The notes under the pieces: model-generated
What the model saw: only the letters and a program-made list of their open reading frames with translations
Databases searched by the model: none
What the model was told of the DNA's origin: nothing
Source: an uncultured Oenococcus sp.
GTDB taxonomy: Bacteria; Bacillota; Bacilli; Lactobacillales; Lactobacillaceae
DNA: 64,000 nt
NCBI GenBank assembly: GCA_934229385.1
Contig: CAKQDH010000002.1
Span: forward strand, 62,001 to 126,000
Direction: 5' to 3'
Position numbers and translations under genes: made by a program
In this document: piece after piece, positions 28,139 to 37,317 of the stretch
Position numbering within the stretch: position 1 is the first letter of the stretch
How the letters are laid out: each line of letters opens with the position of its first letter

Positions 28139-28277
28139 AAAAATAAAAAAATCTTTTGAATCAAGTATCTATAAATTGTTAATTACTAAATAATTTTAAA
28201 TAAATTGAGTAACTTAATATATTTAATATTAAGTATATTTATTTCAACTTCGATTTAAAATTATTGATAACCCTTAT

Positions 28278-28307
28278 TTGACAAATAATATAATTTTTGA
28301 TTATATG
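28278..28307 (+). promoter_or_regulatory. Promoter of the cysteine operon leader
   Basis: A perfect -35 TTGACA at 28278-28283 is followed after 18 bases by TATATG at 28302-28307. This would start transcription near 28314, just before the short Cys-rich ORF. It is the strongest promoter-like sequence in the 400-base gap ahead of the cysK-like gene. Confidence 0.6.
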
Positions 28308-28321
28308 AATTTGAGAAATAA

Positions 28322-28429
28322 ATGTATATAAAAAACATAAAATTTAACATAATTAGTTGTTGTTTTCGGATATTGCGTCTTTTGCGATGTTCGGTCTGTT
28401 TATTTTATGTTGAATTAGGTAAAAGCTAA
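28322..28429 (+). CDS. Putative cysteine leader peptide (35 aa, four Cys)
   Basis: An ATG at 28322 opens a 35-codon frame ending in TAA at 28427-28429. The middle reads [18 protein letters not shown], giving four TGT codons (two adjacent) in 35. It lies directly after a -35/-10 pair and directly before a stable hairpin and an intrinsic terminator that precede the cysK-like gene. This is the layout of amino-acid attenuators in which ribosome stalling at hungry codons prevents termination. The Shine-Dalgarno is weak (GAGAAATAA) and the 5' leader may be only a few bases. I know of no named family for it; the function is inference from layout and codon content. Confidence 0.55.
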   Translation: MYIKNIKFNIISCCFRILRLLRCSVCLFYVELGKS

Positions 28430-28433
28430 AAAA

Positions 28434-28462
28434 CAGGTTTTGCTCATTAATCCCAAAACCTG
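28434..28462 (+). other. Leader hairpin before the cysK terminator
   Basis: CAGGTTTTG (28434-28442) and CAAAACCTG (28454-28462) form a perfect 9-bp stem with an 11-base loop. The 3' arm (AAAACC) could also pair with GGTTTT in the terminator's 3' arm, which would block the terminator. The 5' arm could alternatively pair with GCTAAAA at the leader ORF stop. Switching between these pairings is a plausible attenuation mechanism. Confidence 0.55.
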
Positions 28463-28473
28463 AAATCAGATTC

Positions 28474-28518
28474 AAAGGGCGTAAAAATCTTAAAAAGGTT
28501 TTTCGTCCTTTTATTTTT
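28474..28518 (+). terminator. Intrinsic terminator upstream of the cysK-like gene (attenuator)
   Basis: AAAGGGCG plus AAAAATC on the left pairs with GGTTTTT plus CGTCCTTT on the right, allowing two G-U pairs and a single bulged base, around an AT-rich loop. It is followed by the U-rich TTATTTTT. It lies 22 bases before the cysK-like ATG, so it terminates the leader transcript rather than a preceding gene. Confidence 0.7.
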
Positions 28519-28539
28519 AGAGGGAAAACAAGTAAGCAC

Positions 28540-29451
28540 ATGTTAATAAAATCTATTTCACAATTAATAGGCCATACTCCACTTATTGATTTACAAATTA
28601 AAATACCCAAACACAGTCATATATACGCAAAATTAGAAATGTTTAATCCGGGTGGTAGTGTTAAAGATCGCCTTGGAATATATATGTTACAAACTGGCAT
28701 AAGAAATAAAGAAATAAATAAAACAACTACAATAATAGAGCCAACTGCTGGAAATACAGGAATAGGAATAGCTATTGCTAGCCAACAATATCATTTACCC
28801 ACTATTTTGGTTGTACCAGAAAAATTCAGTTATGAAAAACAACAATTAATGAAAGCTTTAGGAGCCAAAATAATTAATACTCCAAGCAACGAGGGAATTA
28901 AAGGAGCTATAAAAAAAGCTCAAGAGTTAAAAAGCAAAACCAAAAACAGCTTCATACCTATGCAATTTAAAAATCCTTCTAATCCCGCTACTTATTATCA
29001 CACTATGGCACCAGAAATTTTAAAAGATTTAAAAGAGCCTATTTCTGCTTTTGTAGCTGGAGCTGGTAGTGGAGGGACTTTTGCTGGGGTAGCCAAATAT
29101 TTAAAAGAAAAAAACCCAAAAACTAAAACAATTGTCGTTGAACCAGAAGGATCTGTCCTAAATGGAGGACCAGCACATCCACATAAAATTGAAGGTATAG
29201 GGGTCGAATTTGTTCCACCTTTTTTTAAAAAAACAAAAATTGACCAAACTTTAACTATTTCTGATAAAGAAGCATTTAACCAAGTTAAACAGATAGCTAA
29301 AAACCAAGGCTTATTCATTGGAAGTTCTAGTGGAGCAGCTTTAGCGGCAAGTTTAAAAGTGGCAAAAATATTACCAAAAAATAGTCGAATAGTGACCGTT
29401 TTCCCAGATAGCAGTGAAAGATATATGAGTGAACATATTTACGAACAATAA
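28540..29451 (+). CDS. cysK: Cysteine synthase / cystathionine beta-synthase-type PLP enzyme
   Basis: 303 residues, fold type II PLP family. The PLP-lysine is in [21 protein letters not shown] binds the substrate carboxylate, and [15 protein letters not shown] is the phosphate-binding loop. [10 protein letters not shown] completes the active site near the C-terminus. It makes cysteine from O-acetylserine and sulfide, or cystathionine from serine and homocysteine. In lactic acid bacteria the three-gene group cysK-ctl-cysE often encodes a cystathionine beta-synthase-like activity, which this protein may have. It heads the operon behind the Cys-rich leader and terminator. Confidence 0.92.
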   Translation: MLIKSISQLIGHTPLIDLQIKIPKHSHIYAKLEMFNPGGSVKDRLGIYMLQTGIRNKEINKTTTIIEPTAGNTGIGIAIASQQYHLPTILVVPEKFSYEKQQLMKALGAKIINTPSNEGIKGAIKKAQELKSKTKNSFIPMQFKNPSNPATYYHTMAPEILKDLKEPISAFVAGAGSGGTFAGVAKYLKEKNPKTKTIVVEPEGSVLNGGPAHPHKIEGIGVEFVPPFFKKTKIDQTLTISDKEAFNQVKQIAKNQGLFIGSSSGAALAASLKVAKILPKNSRIVTVFPDSSERYMSEHIYEQ

Positions 29452-29475
29452 ACATTTTTGACAAGGAGAAATATT

Positions 29476-30660
29476 ATGGAATTTGATACAAAATTAGTGC
29501 ATGGTGGCATAAGTGAAGACAAAAGAACGGGAGCTACCTCTGTACCCATTTATATGGCCTCCACTTTTCATCAAAAAAAGATTGGTCAAAATAAATATGA
29601 ATATTCTCGTTCAGGTAACCCCACACGTGAAGCTGTAGAAAAATTAATCGCAGATCTTGAAGGCGGTATTGCAGGTTTTGCCTTTTCCTCAGGTTCGGCA
29701 GCTATCAATACAGTTTTTTCACTTTTTTCTTCCCATGACCACATAATTGTGGGTAATGATGTTTATGGGGGGACCTTTCGCTTAATTAACAATGTTTTAA
29801 AACGTTTTGGTATAACTTTCTCGGTCGTTGACACACGTAATTTGTCAGCAGTCGAAAAAGCTATTACTCCTCACACTAAAGCTATTTACTTAGAAACACC
29901 AACCAATCCTTTACTTCATGTTACTGATATTAAAGCAATAACACATATTGCGAAAAAATATGGCCTTATAAGTATTATTGATAATACTTTTTCTTCTCCC
30001 TATATTCAACAACCATTGAAATTAGGCGTTGATATTGTATTACATAGTGCTACTAAATACCTTGGGGGGCATAGTGATGTTGTTGCCGGTTTAGTTACTA
30101 CTAATAAATTATCATTAGCAAAAAAGATTGGTTATCTACAAAACGCTATTGGAAGTATTTTAGCTCCTCAAGAAAGTTGGTTATTACAACGTGGTATAAA
30201 AACTTTATCATTACGAATGAAAGCCCACTTAAAAAATACAGAAATAATTTTCAATTATCTTTCACATCAACCTCTAGTAAACAAAATATATTATCCGGGC
30301 GACCCTAATAATCCTGATTATAAAATAGCCAAAAAACAAATGAATGGCTTTGGCGCAATGATATCATTTGAGTTAAAAAAGAATTTAAACCCTAAATTAT
30401 TTGTAGAAAATATGCACGTTATTACTTTAGGAGAAAGTTTAGGGGCTTTAGAGAGTCTTATTGAAATTCCTGCTTTAATGACCCATGGTTCAATTCCTCG
30501 AAATATAAGATTGCAAAACGGAATAAAAGATGAATTAATTCGTTTATCTGTAGGAGTAGAAGATAAAAAAGATTTACTAAAAGATCTTGAACGTGGGTTC
30601 CAAAATTTAAAGGATGATAAAAAATATGTTTCAAACAGCAAAGTCAATCCTAAAACGTGA
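29476..30660 (+). CDS. metC: Trans-sulfuration PLP enzyme (cystathionine gamma-lyase/gamma-synthase/beta-lyase)
   Basis: About 394 residues, Cys/Met metabolism PLP family. The frame extends to 29458, but AAGGAG seven bases ahead selects the ATG at 29476 (MEFDTKLVHGG). YSRSGNPTREAVEKLIADLE and HSATKYLGGHSDVVAG contain the conserved arginine loop and the PLP-lysine. The family members split or form cystathionine and cannot be told apart by eye. With cysK-like and cysE neighbours, a cystathionine lyase role in methionine-to-cysteine conversion is likely. It follows cysK after 24 bases and overlaps the next gene. Confidence 0.9.
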   Translation: MEFDTKLVHGGISEDKRTGATSVPIYMASTFHQKKIGQNKYEYSRSGNPTREAVEKLIADLEGGIAGFAFSSGSAAINTVFSLFSSHDHIIVGNDVYGGTFRLINNVLKRFGITFSVVDTRNLSAVEKAITPHTKAIYLETPTNPLLHVTDIKAITHIAKKYGLISIIDNTFSSPYIQQPLKLGVDIVLHSATKYLGGHSDVVAGLVTTNKLSLAKKIGYLQNAIGSILAPQESWLLQRGIKTLSLRMKAHLKNTEIIFNYLSHQPLVNKIYYPGDPNNPDYKIAKKQMNGFGAMISFELKKNLNPKLFVENMHVITLGESLGALESLIEIPALMTHGSIPRNIRLQNGIKDELIRLSVGVEDKKDLLKDLERGFQNLKDDKKYVSNSKVNPKT

Positions 30661-31180
30661 TCCAGCTGCTCACAGTTTGCTGGAAGTATTATTAACATAT
30701 CCAGGTATTCAGGCTTTATTTTGGTATCGAATAGCACATTTTTTAACACACAAACATTTATATACTTTATCCATGATAATAAGCCAACATTGTGCAAACA
30801 AAACAGGCATATTTATTTCACCCGAAGCTCGAATAGGAAAAAAGGTATTTATTGATCATGGTATTGGAACGGTTATTGGGTCAACCGCCATCGTTGAAGA
30901 TAACGTAACCATTTTGCATGGAGTCACATTAGGTTCTAGAAAAGTAACTAACAAAAAAAGACATCCTCATATTAAATATGGAGCTTTAATTGGAGCAAAT
31001 GCACAAATTTTAGGGCCTATTACAATTGGAAAATTCAGTAAAGTAGGAGCCGGAGCAATTGTTTTATCTAATGTTCCTTCTTATTCAACTGTAGTAGGAA
31101 ATCCCGCTAGACTAGTAAAAAAGGGCCGAGCTATTAAAATTAATTTTAAGAAGCAAAATAAAAATTTAGTTCAAAATTAA
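30626..31180 (+). CDS. cysE: Serine O-acetyltransferase
   Basis: About 184 residues, the short Gram-positive type. It acetylates serine to O-acetylserine, the substrate for cysteine synthase. The N-terminal DPAAHSLLEVLLTYPGIQAL and FWYRIAHFL form the serine acetyltransferase helical domain. IDHGIGTVIGSTAIVEDN starts the left-handed beta-helix with the catalytic His, and TILHGVTLGSRK completes the acetyl-CoA site. The ATG at 30626 is chosen because AAAGGA lies about ten bases ahead; an ATG at 30614 lies against that sequence. It overlaps metC, so the operon is coupled. Confidence 0.93.
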   Translation: MFQTAKSILKRDPAAHSLLEVLLTYPGIQALFWYRIAHFLTHKHLYTLSMIISQHCANKTGIFISPEARIGKKVFIDHGIGTVIGSTAIVEDNVTILHGVTLGSRKVTNKKRHPHIKYGALIGANAQILGPITIGKFSKVGAGAIVLSNVPSYSTVVGNPARLVKKGRAIKINFKKQNKNLVQN

Positions 31181-31212
31181 TAATACAATACATGGTATTT
31201 TAATAAATTAAT

Positions 31213-32583
31213 TTAATTATCTTGTTCTTTATAAGAATGTTTTTTATAAATAAAAAAGAAATAAATTATCGAAATAATTAATAAAAAAAGGGTACCAATT
31301 AATAAGGGTGCACGTGTATCGGGGTTAAAAAGCATAAAAATTAAAGTCAAAATTAAAAAAAAGAGAGTTATATAATTAGAAAAGGGTGAAAAAGGCATTT
31401 TAAAGGGGTGATTTCTAATTTCAAAAAAGTGTTTTTTTCTGAAATTGATTTGGCTTATTAAAATTACAAACCAAGGGACCATTCCTGGAAAAACACTAGA
31501 ACTATATACTAAAATAAATACTCGGTTTGAGCCTCTAAGAAATATTGGCAAAATAATATTAAAAATAACTCCAAAAAAAATACCAAAGGAAACCGCAATT
31601 ACACAATAAATTGGAACTCCAAACCGATTTAATTTCAAGAATCTTTTTGATAAATGAGAATGATTAGCTAAAGTATATATCATGCGGCTTGCACTATAAA
31701 TTCCTGAATTAGTTCCCGACAAAGCTGCTGTTATAACAACAAAATTAATTATAGAGGCAGCTGAAGTAACCCCTATTTTCGCAAATGTTTGTACAAAAGG
31801 AGAGCCAATCTGATTAAGCTTATCCCATGGGTAAATAGTTACAATTACAAAAATTGCTCCAATATAAAATATCAATATCCTAAATATTATTGAACGAATT
31901 GCTTTGGTAAGATTTTTTTTTGGGTTTTTTGTTTCTCCAGAAGTTATCCCTATTAACTCAACGCCTTGATAAGAAGCAAGAACTATGGAAAGAGAAAAAA
32001 TAAATCCTTTAACCCCTCCAGTAAAAAAACCATGAGACCAAAGATTACTTATACCAAGGGGGTGAAAATTATTACCTATCCCAAAAACAATAAGGCCAAT
32101 CCCAGCAACAATCATCAAAATGATAGTCAATACTTTAATAAAAGAAAACCAGAATTCTAATTCTCCAAATGCCTTAACTGAAATTAAATTAGCTAAAAAA
32201 ATGGAAAAGACAGCTATTAACCCTGGAATCCATCGAGGAAAATTGGGGAACCAGAATTGAAAATAATTACCTATAGCAATAACTTCACTCATGCCAACTA
32301 CAATCCATTGAAAAATATTGCTCCAAGCAGTTAAATAACCAAAAAAAGGACTTAGATACTCATTAGCGTATTTAGCAAAAGAACCAGTATTAGGATCTAA
32401 ATACACCAGTTCACCTAAAGCCCGCATAATAAAATATATAAAAAGGCCTGAAATAGCATATGCAATCAAAACAGATGGGCCGGTCCATTTTATTGAAGAA
32501 TTCGATCCCATAAATAAACCAACTCCAATGGTTCCCCCTATGGCGATCATTTGTATCTGTCTTGAGCTTAACTTTCGTTTCAA
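31213..32583 (-). CDS. Amino acid permease (APC superfamily, AAT family)
   Basis: 456 residues with about 12 transmembrane segments. The start LSSRQIQMIAIGGTIGVGLF is the canonical AAT-family helix one with the GGTIG substrate loop, and ALGELVYLDPNTGSFAKYA follows helix two. It imports amino acids by proton symport. Close families take up histidine, D-serine/D-alanine/glycine or branched residues, so specificity is not assigned. It converges with cysE, only 32 bases apart. Confidence 0.92.
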   Translation of the reverse strand: MKRKLSSRQIQMIAIGGTIGVGLFMGSNSSIKWTGPSVLIAYAISGLFIYFIMRALGELVYLDPNTGSFAKYANEYLSPFFGYLTAWSNIFQWIVVGMSEVIAIGNYFQFWFPNFPRWIPGLIAVFSIFLANLISVKAFGELEFWFSFIKVLTIILMIVAGIGLIVFGIGNNFHPLGISNLWSHGFFTGGVKGFIFSLSIVLASYQGVELIGITSGETKNPKKNLTKAIRSIIFRILIFYIGAIFVIVTIYPWDKLNQIGSPFVQTFAKIGVTSAASIINFVVITAALSGTNSGIYSASRMIYTLANHSHLSKRFLKLNRFGVPIYCVIAVSFGIFFGVIFNIILPIFLRGSNRVFILVYSSSVFPGMVPWFVILISQINFRKKHFFEIRNHPFKMPFSPFSNYITLFFLILTLIFMLFNPDTRAPLLIGTLFLLIISIIYFFFIYKKHSYKEQDN

Positions 32584-33501
32584 TTTTTGCCTCTTGATAA
32601 ATCAGATATTCGGAAAATTAAATCAGAATTTTTATAATCCTTATAATAATTAAATTTCCTTAAAAATATTTTCCCTTATCAGACAAATCAACAATGTCTC
32701 TTAAATAAAAATAGATCATATTTTTAATAATTAACTCTGTATAAAAACTATTAAACTGTATAAAAAATAATAACACTGATTATAAATATTAAGATCTTAA
32801 TATTTTTAAGAAACAAAGAGATTTTTCATCTCTTCTGAATTTAAAGTAGTTCCTAATATATATATCTTAATCCCAAATTTTTAATTAATAATCTTAATAT
32901 TGATAATTTCACCATCAAATATATTTAAAAATAATATATCCGATTTAATTTTATTAAAAAAAATTTTAACATTATTTTTTATTTTTATATTTAAAAACTA
33001 GATATAACTATCATTTTATATTAAAAAGAGCTTTATCTAGATTTATATTATAAATATTGTATTAAAGAAAATAGATCTGATTTAATGGTAAGATAAATAG
33101 CTAAAATTTTAGTCCAAAAAAGAAAATTTATTTAAAGAAGATTCAATTTTATTTCATCATGACTACTTCTAATAGATAAATTTTCAGCTAACGAAATAAT
33201 AGATCATTTAAAATTTCTACTTTCTGTAACTTTTATTAATATTTTTAATAAACTAAAAACTAAATTTAAATAAATTTAGTTATAATCCTAAGTAAAAAAT
33301 TAAGAATACTGAAAGTTTTTAAGACACAATTATAAATAAAGAAAAACTTAAAATTATCATACTAGTTTAATAAATCTTCTTTAGCAAGATATTTTGGTTA
33401 CTCCAAATTGATAATTATTTTTTTGAATAAAAGCTATATTACAATATTCTTCTTTCTTATTTAAAAAACATCATAAATTGTAAGCTTTAGTTTTTCTTCT
33501 G
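32584..33501. other. Long AT-rich gene-free stretch
   Basis: About 920 bases upstream of the permease. Every frame is broken by stops at short intervals. No protein motif, tRNA, strong hairpin or direct repeat stood out. It may be eroded coding DNA, but nothing is left to identify. Confidence 0.45.
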
Positions 33502-34263
33502 TTAATAAAATTTATTATTTTTAACTATTCCAGTTCTTTTTAAACAAAAAAATAAAAAATTTTTTCCATATTTTTTGAGTAATTCTTTTTTCCAATTAAT
33601 TTTATTATTTTCTTTATTAAATATTGGTTGAATCCATTGATTAGTAGGTAAAAGTTTTAAGAGATGATGTTTAGTAAATTGAGAAAAAATAAGGTTATAT
33701 CCAAAAAAACTAGATATTTTTTTTTGAAAAGAAGGTAATTTAATTAATTCTAATAATAAATTTGCATTATTACGATTTCCCAAATATAATTCCGAATTCA
33801 TGAAATCGTCATTAAGATCAAAAGGCTTTTTTTTATGACTTTCTGAAATATTTTTTGGTAATTTAATAAACCAAACCAACTTGTTTTTCTCTAAAAAGAC
33901 TAACAATTTTAAAATAGCAATATCTAATTTTGTAAGGTAAAAAGAATATACAAAAATTTTTCTACTATTCTTTAAAGAAGAATTAATAGAAAAAGAAAGC
34001 TCTTTATAATTAATTGGATATTTACAAATTAGTTCAAGTTGGCACGCATTTTTTAACCATAATTTATGATCTGAAATCCTTAAAGTAAGCCATTCTAATC
34101 TATCATAAAGGCCTCTACGTTGTAAAAGCCAATATGAACTTCCACTATATTGCGCAAAATTGGCAGCTAATAAGTTCATTTTTTTCGGGATTGATTGTTT
34201 AACAATTTTAATTAATTGATTTCGATATAAAAAACTGCTGTTAAATTCTGGTAACATACTCAT
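33502..34263 (-). CDS. Hypothetical protein, 253 aa
   Basis: I do not recognise this protein. It has 253 residues, is rich in Lys, Asn and Leu, and has no clear transmembrane helix or signal peptide. Features seen are LNDDFMNSELYLGNRNNANL in the middle and a basic C-terminus. The start ATG at 34263 has GGAAAG about nine bases upstream and the frame is long for such AT-rich DNA, so I regard it as a real gene. It stands between two long gene-free stretches with no informative neighbour. Confidence 0.6.
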   Translation of the reverse strand: MSMLPEFNSSFLYRNQLIKIVKQSIPKKMNLLAANFAQYSGSSYWLLQRRGLYDRLEWLTLRISDHKLWLKNACQLELICKYPINYKELSFSINSSLKNSRKIFVYSFYLTKLDIAILKLLVFLEKNKLVWFIKLPKNISESHKKKPFDLNDDFMNSELYLGNRNNANLLLELIKLPSFQKKISSFFGYNLIFSQFTKHHLLKLLPTNQWIQPIFNKENNKINWKKELLKKYGKNFLFFCLKRTGIVKNNKFY

Positions 34264-34713
34264 TATTTATCGTCTTTCCAAGTTATGCGAAATAATAATC
34301 ATATTGATCCAAATTGAAAATTATATAAACAAAAGCTAATATTTTATTTTTTAATTACAACATAGAAGCTAAACATAGCCTATGTTAACTTAAATAATTT
34401 ATTTTTAAATCCTTTGTAAGTTAAATGCTTAATTCAAAACTAAAATAAAAGCCTTAAATTTTTTAATTTTATTGTTTTTTATTCTCCCTTTTAATTTATA
34501 ATTTATCCCAAAATAATACTTAAAATATAAAATCCTTAAAAGATGTTCAAGTAATTTTGAAATATATAAAATAATTTATCTAAAAATCATAAATAAGGAA
34601 TTAATTTTTTATGTAAAACTAAAATCACTAAAATATTTCTGCTAAACAAAATTATTTATGATATTAAAAAACTTTTTAAAAATAATAAAAAAATTCTTAT
34701 TTTAAACAAACAC
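34264..34713. other. Gene-free stretch
   Basis: About 450 bases of AT-rich sequence between the hypothetical gene and the acetyltransferase, both on the minus strand. No element identified. Confidence 0.4.
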
Positions 34714-35304
34714 TTAATGTTTAATTTTATTAATAATATGACCTGGATTACCAACTACAACAACATTATTCGGAATATTTTTTGTAACTACACTACCTGC
34801 ACCAATTACAGTATTTTCACCTATAGTAATACCAGGCAAAACAATTGCACCTCCACCTAACCAACAACCCTTTTTTATATGGACAGGTTTAGCATAGGTC
34901 ATAACGAAATGCTTACTCTTATCTTTATCCCAATTCCTATTAAGCCTTTGTTTAACATTAACTGGATGAGAAGCTGTATAAATTTGGACATTAGGTCCGA
35001 TCATAGTTTCATTATCAATAAAAATTTTATTAGAATCCATAAAACTACAATTCATATTAACCGAAACCTTATCACCTAAATATATATTACAAGCTAAATC
35101 ACACAGAAAAGGAGTTCCGACTGTGGAATATTTTCCAATATAACCTAGATTTTGTTTTAATAATTGTTTTCTTTTATTCTCTTTTGAATAAGGCATCTGA
35201 TTATATAATCGTAAAAAATTATTAGCAATTTTTTTATGGTTCTTAAAAATAAGATCATGGGAATCATATAATTCTCCCCTTAAACATTTTTCTAATTCTG
35301 ACAT
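34714..35304 (-). CDS. Sugar O-acetyltransferase (LacA/Maa family)
   Basis: 196 residues, typical for maltose/galactoside acetyltransferases. The N-terminal MSELEKCLRGELYDSHD is the mac domain. The left-handed beta-helix of hexapeptide repeats runs from about residue 70, with the catalytic His in YTASHPV. GCWLGGGAIVLPGITIGENT and GAGSVVTKNIPNNVVVVGNP are the usual C-terminal coils. It transfers acetyl from acetyl-CoA to sugars, possibly for detoxification. Stands alone. Confidence 0.93.
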   Translation of the reverse strand: MSELEKCLRGELYDSHDLIFKNHKKIANNFLRLYNQMPYSKENKRKQLLKQNLGYIGKYSTVGTPFLCDLACNIYLGDKVSVNMNCSFMDSNKIFIDNETMIGPNVQIYTASHPVNVKQRLNRNWDKDKSKHFVMTYAKPVHIKKGCWLGGGAIVLPGITIGENTVIGAGSVVTKNIPNNVVVVGNPGHIINKIKH

Positions 35305-35584
35305 TATATAAGCCTTTTACATTACAATTTATATAAATTATGGTAATTAGAACCAAGTAAGCAAATTTAATATTTATAAAAAGTCCCAACTTATTTATTT
35401 AAATAATTCTCTTTTTCTCTTTTTAGTTTTTCATATTTGGGAAATATGATAAATAATTAGACCCTTTATTTTCTTAAATTATTAAATAAATTTATTTTAA
35501 TTTCGCTATGACATTTATTCTACATTTAGAAATATCGTTTTTATAAAATTTTTAATTAAATTAAAATTAAAAAAGAATATCTTA

Positions 35585-37048
35585 TTAAGTTACAACGTTA
35601 ATTTTTTTATTAATTAATTTTGATAAAATCGTTAAAACAGTGATTATTATTAAGTATATTAAAGCTATAATTAACCAAATACGAAATCCCTGTAAATTAC
35701 GAGCAATTATAATTTTACCTGTTTGTGTTAATTCTAAAATTCCTATAATAGATAAGATAGATGTATCTTTCAACGTTATAATAAATTGATTCACAAAAGA
35801 AGGGACCATTATTTTAATCCCTTGAGGTAAAATAATATATCTCATAGCTTTACCAAAAGATAAACCTAAACTACGAGCAGCTTCCATTTGCCCTTTATTA
35901 ACTGAATTAATACCACCTTTTACGAAAGCAGCTGTATAAGCACCTTCATTCAATGTCAGAGTAATAATCCCAGCAACAAAAGCTGGTATTTTTATGCCAG
36001 TTAAATTCGGAAGCCCATTATATATAAACAAAGCCAATACTAATAAAGGTAAACCACGAAAAATATAAATAATTACAGTGGAAAATCCTTGAAAAAATAT
36101 ATGAGGAACGGTTCCTAAAAATCCAATGATAACACCAAAGATAGTAGCAAAAAAAATCCCTACAACAGTAAGGTACATGGTCTGCTCAATCCCCGAAAGA
36201 AAAGCTTTATGGTTCTGTCTAATTAATCCAAAAAAAGAATTTTCATTTATTTTCTTAGGGTTCTTGTTATTTTGTTTTTTTATATTATTAATATTTGAAG
36301 AATTTAAATACTTATTAATAATTTTTTTATATTGACCGTCTTTTTTTAATTTGTCCAAACCGTTGTTAAATTTATTTAAAAGCTTTTTATTTCGCCCTTT
36401 TTTTACAGAAAAACCATAATAGCCATTATTTTGGGGCTTTGTAACAATTTTAAGTTTAGTTCCAGTCTTGATAGCATATTTCATAACAGGTATATCTTCA
36501 AAACAAGCTATTGAATTACCATTTATAACATCATCATACATATTATTAGAATCATCAAAAGTTACTGTATGAAAACCAAATTTATTTTTTATAGAATTAG
36601 CATAATTAGCAGCTGCTGTTCCCGTTTTAATTGCAACGCGTTTTCCATATAATTGTTTAAAATTTCTAATTTTGCTGTTTTTATTAACAGCCATAATATC
36701 ACCAGTTTTATAATAAGGTTTTGAAAAATTAAGCTTTTGTTTTCTTCCAGAAGTAATTTCAGTTCCAGCGATAACCCCATTTATCTGTCCCGCCTCTAAT
36801 GATTGTATAGCAGAATCAAAACCTATTGGTTTAATGTCTACCCTAAATTTTTCTTTTCTAGCTATAGCTTTCATTAAATCAATGTCAATACCTATGTATT
36901 TATTATTCTTATTAGCAAATTCAAATGGAGGATAAGTAACATCTGTTCCTATACTATATTTTTCTTCTGCCGAAACATTTGAGGTATTTTCAGTAAAAAA
37001 TAAAAAAATTCCAAAAAAAATAGAAATAAAAATAAATATTTTTTTCAT
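35585..37048 (-). CDS. Amino acid ABC transporter, fused substrate-binding and permease protein
   Basis: 487 residues. A signal peptide (about 1-27, ending VSAEE) leads to a family-3 solute-binding domain from about 30 to 250 that opens IGTDVTYPPFEFAN. A Lys/Asn-rich linker of about 25 residues follows, then a HisM/GlnP-type permease domain (about 280-480) with the EAA loop EAARSLGLSFGKAMRYIILP. Such fusions occur for glutamine/glutamate uptake in lactic acid bacteria. The ATPase partner (GlnQ-like) is not adjacent, so it must be encoded elsewhere if the system works. Confidence 0.93.
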   Translation of the reverse strand: MKKIFIFISIFFGIFLFFTENTSNVSAEEKYSIGTDVTYPPFEFANKNNKYIGIDIDLMKAIARKEKFRVDIKPIGFDSAIQSLEAGQINGVIAGTEITSGRKQKLNFSKPYYKTGDIMAVNKNSKIRNFKQLYGKRVAIKTGTAAANYANSIKNKFGFHTVTFDDSNNMYDDVINGNSIACFEDIPVMKYAIKTGTKLKIVTKPQNNGYYGFSVKKGRNKKLLNKFNNGLDKLKKDGQYKKIINKYLNSSNINNIKKQNNKNPKKINENSFFGLIRQNHKAFLSGIEQTMYLTVVGIFFATIFGVIIGFLGTVPHIFFQGFSTVIIYIFRGLPLLVLALFIYNGLPNLTGIKIPAFVAGIITLTLNEGAYTAAFVKGGINSVNKGQMEAARSLGLSFGKAMRYIILPQGIKIMVPSFVNQFIITLKDTSILSIIGILELTQTGKIIIARNLQGFRIWLIIALIYLIIITVLTILSKLINKKINVVT

Positions 37049-37317
37049 TAATTAAGCTCTTTTCTTATTACAATTTCATAATAAAATTAAATTAACTAAT
37101 CGCATTCTAAAACAAGAGTTAAAGAATATGAGTTTGATAATTTTAAGTGGGAAGAAGAAACATAAAAATAAAACTCATACGGTTCATTAAATATACTAAA
37201 ATCAAGTTATATTATATTAAAATTATAAATAAAATAGTAAATTTAATTTTTTTATAATGCTTAAAGTTTATAAAATTATATTTTTAGTTTTTATTAATAA
37301 AAAAGAAGATTATCAAA

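Noticed and set aside
28322..28518. T-box or SAM riboswitch upstream of cysK
   Set aside because: No AGGGTGG T-box consensus, no specifier-loop layout and no S-box core were seen; the Cys-rich ORF explains the region better.
28353..28610. Minus-strand 85-codon open frame over the cysK leader and 5' end
   Set aside because: It overlaps the terminator, the leader ORF and the cysK start on the opposite strand, with no Shine-Dalgarno; a shadow frame.
37127..37179. TATGAGTTT ... AAACTCATA inverted repeat upstream of the ABC transporter
   Set aside because: The arms match perfectly but the loop is about 35 bases and no associated signal is present; kept only as a note.
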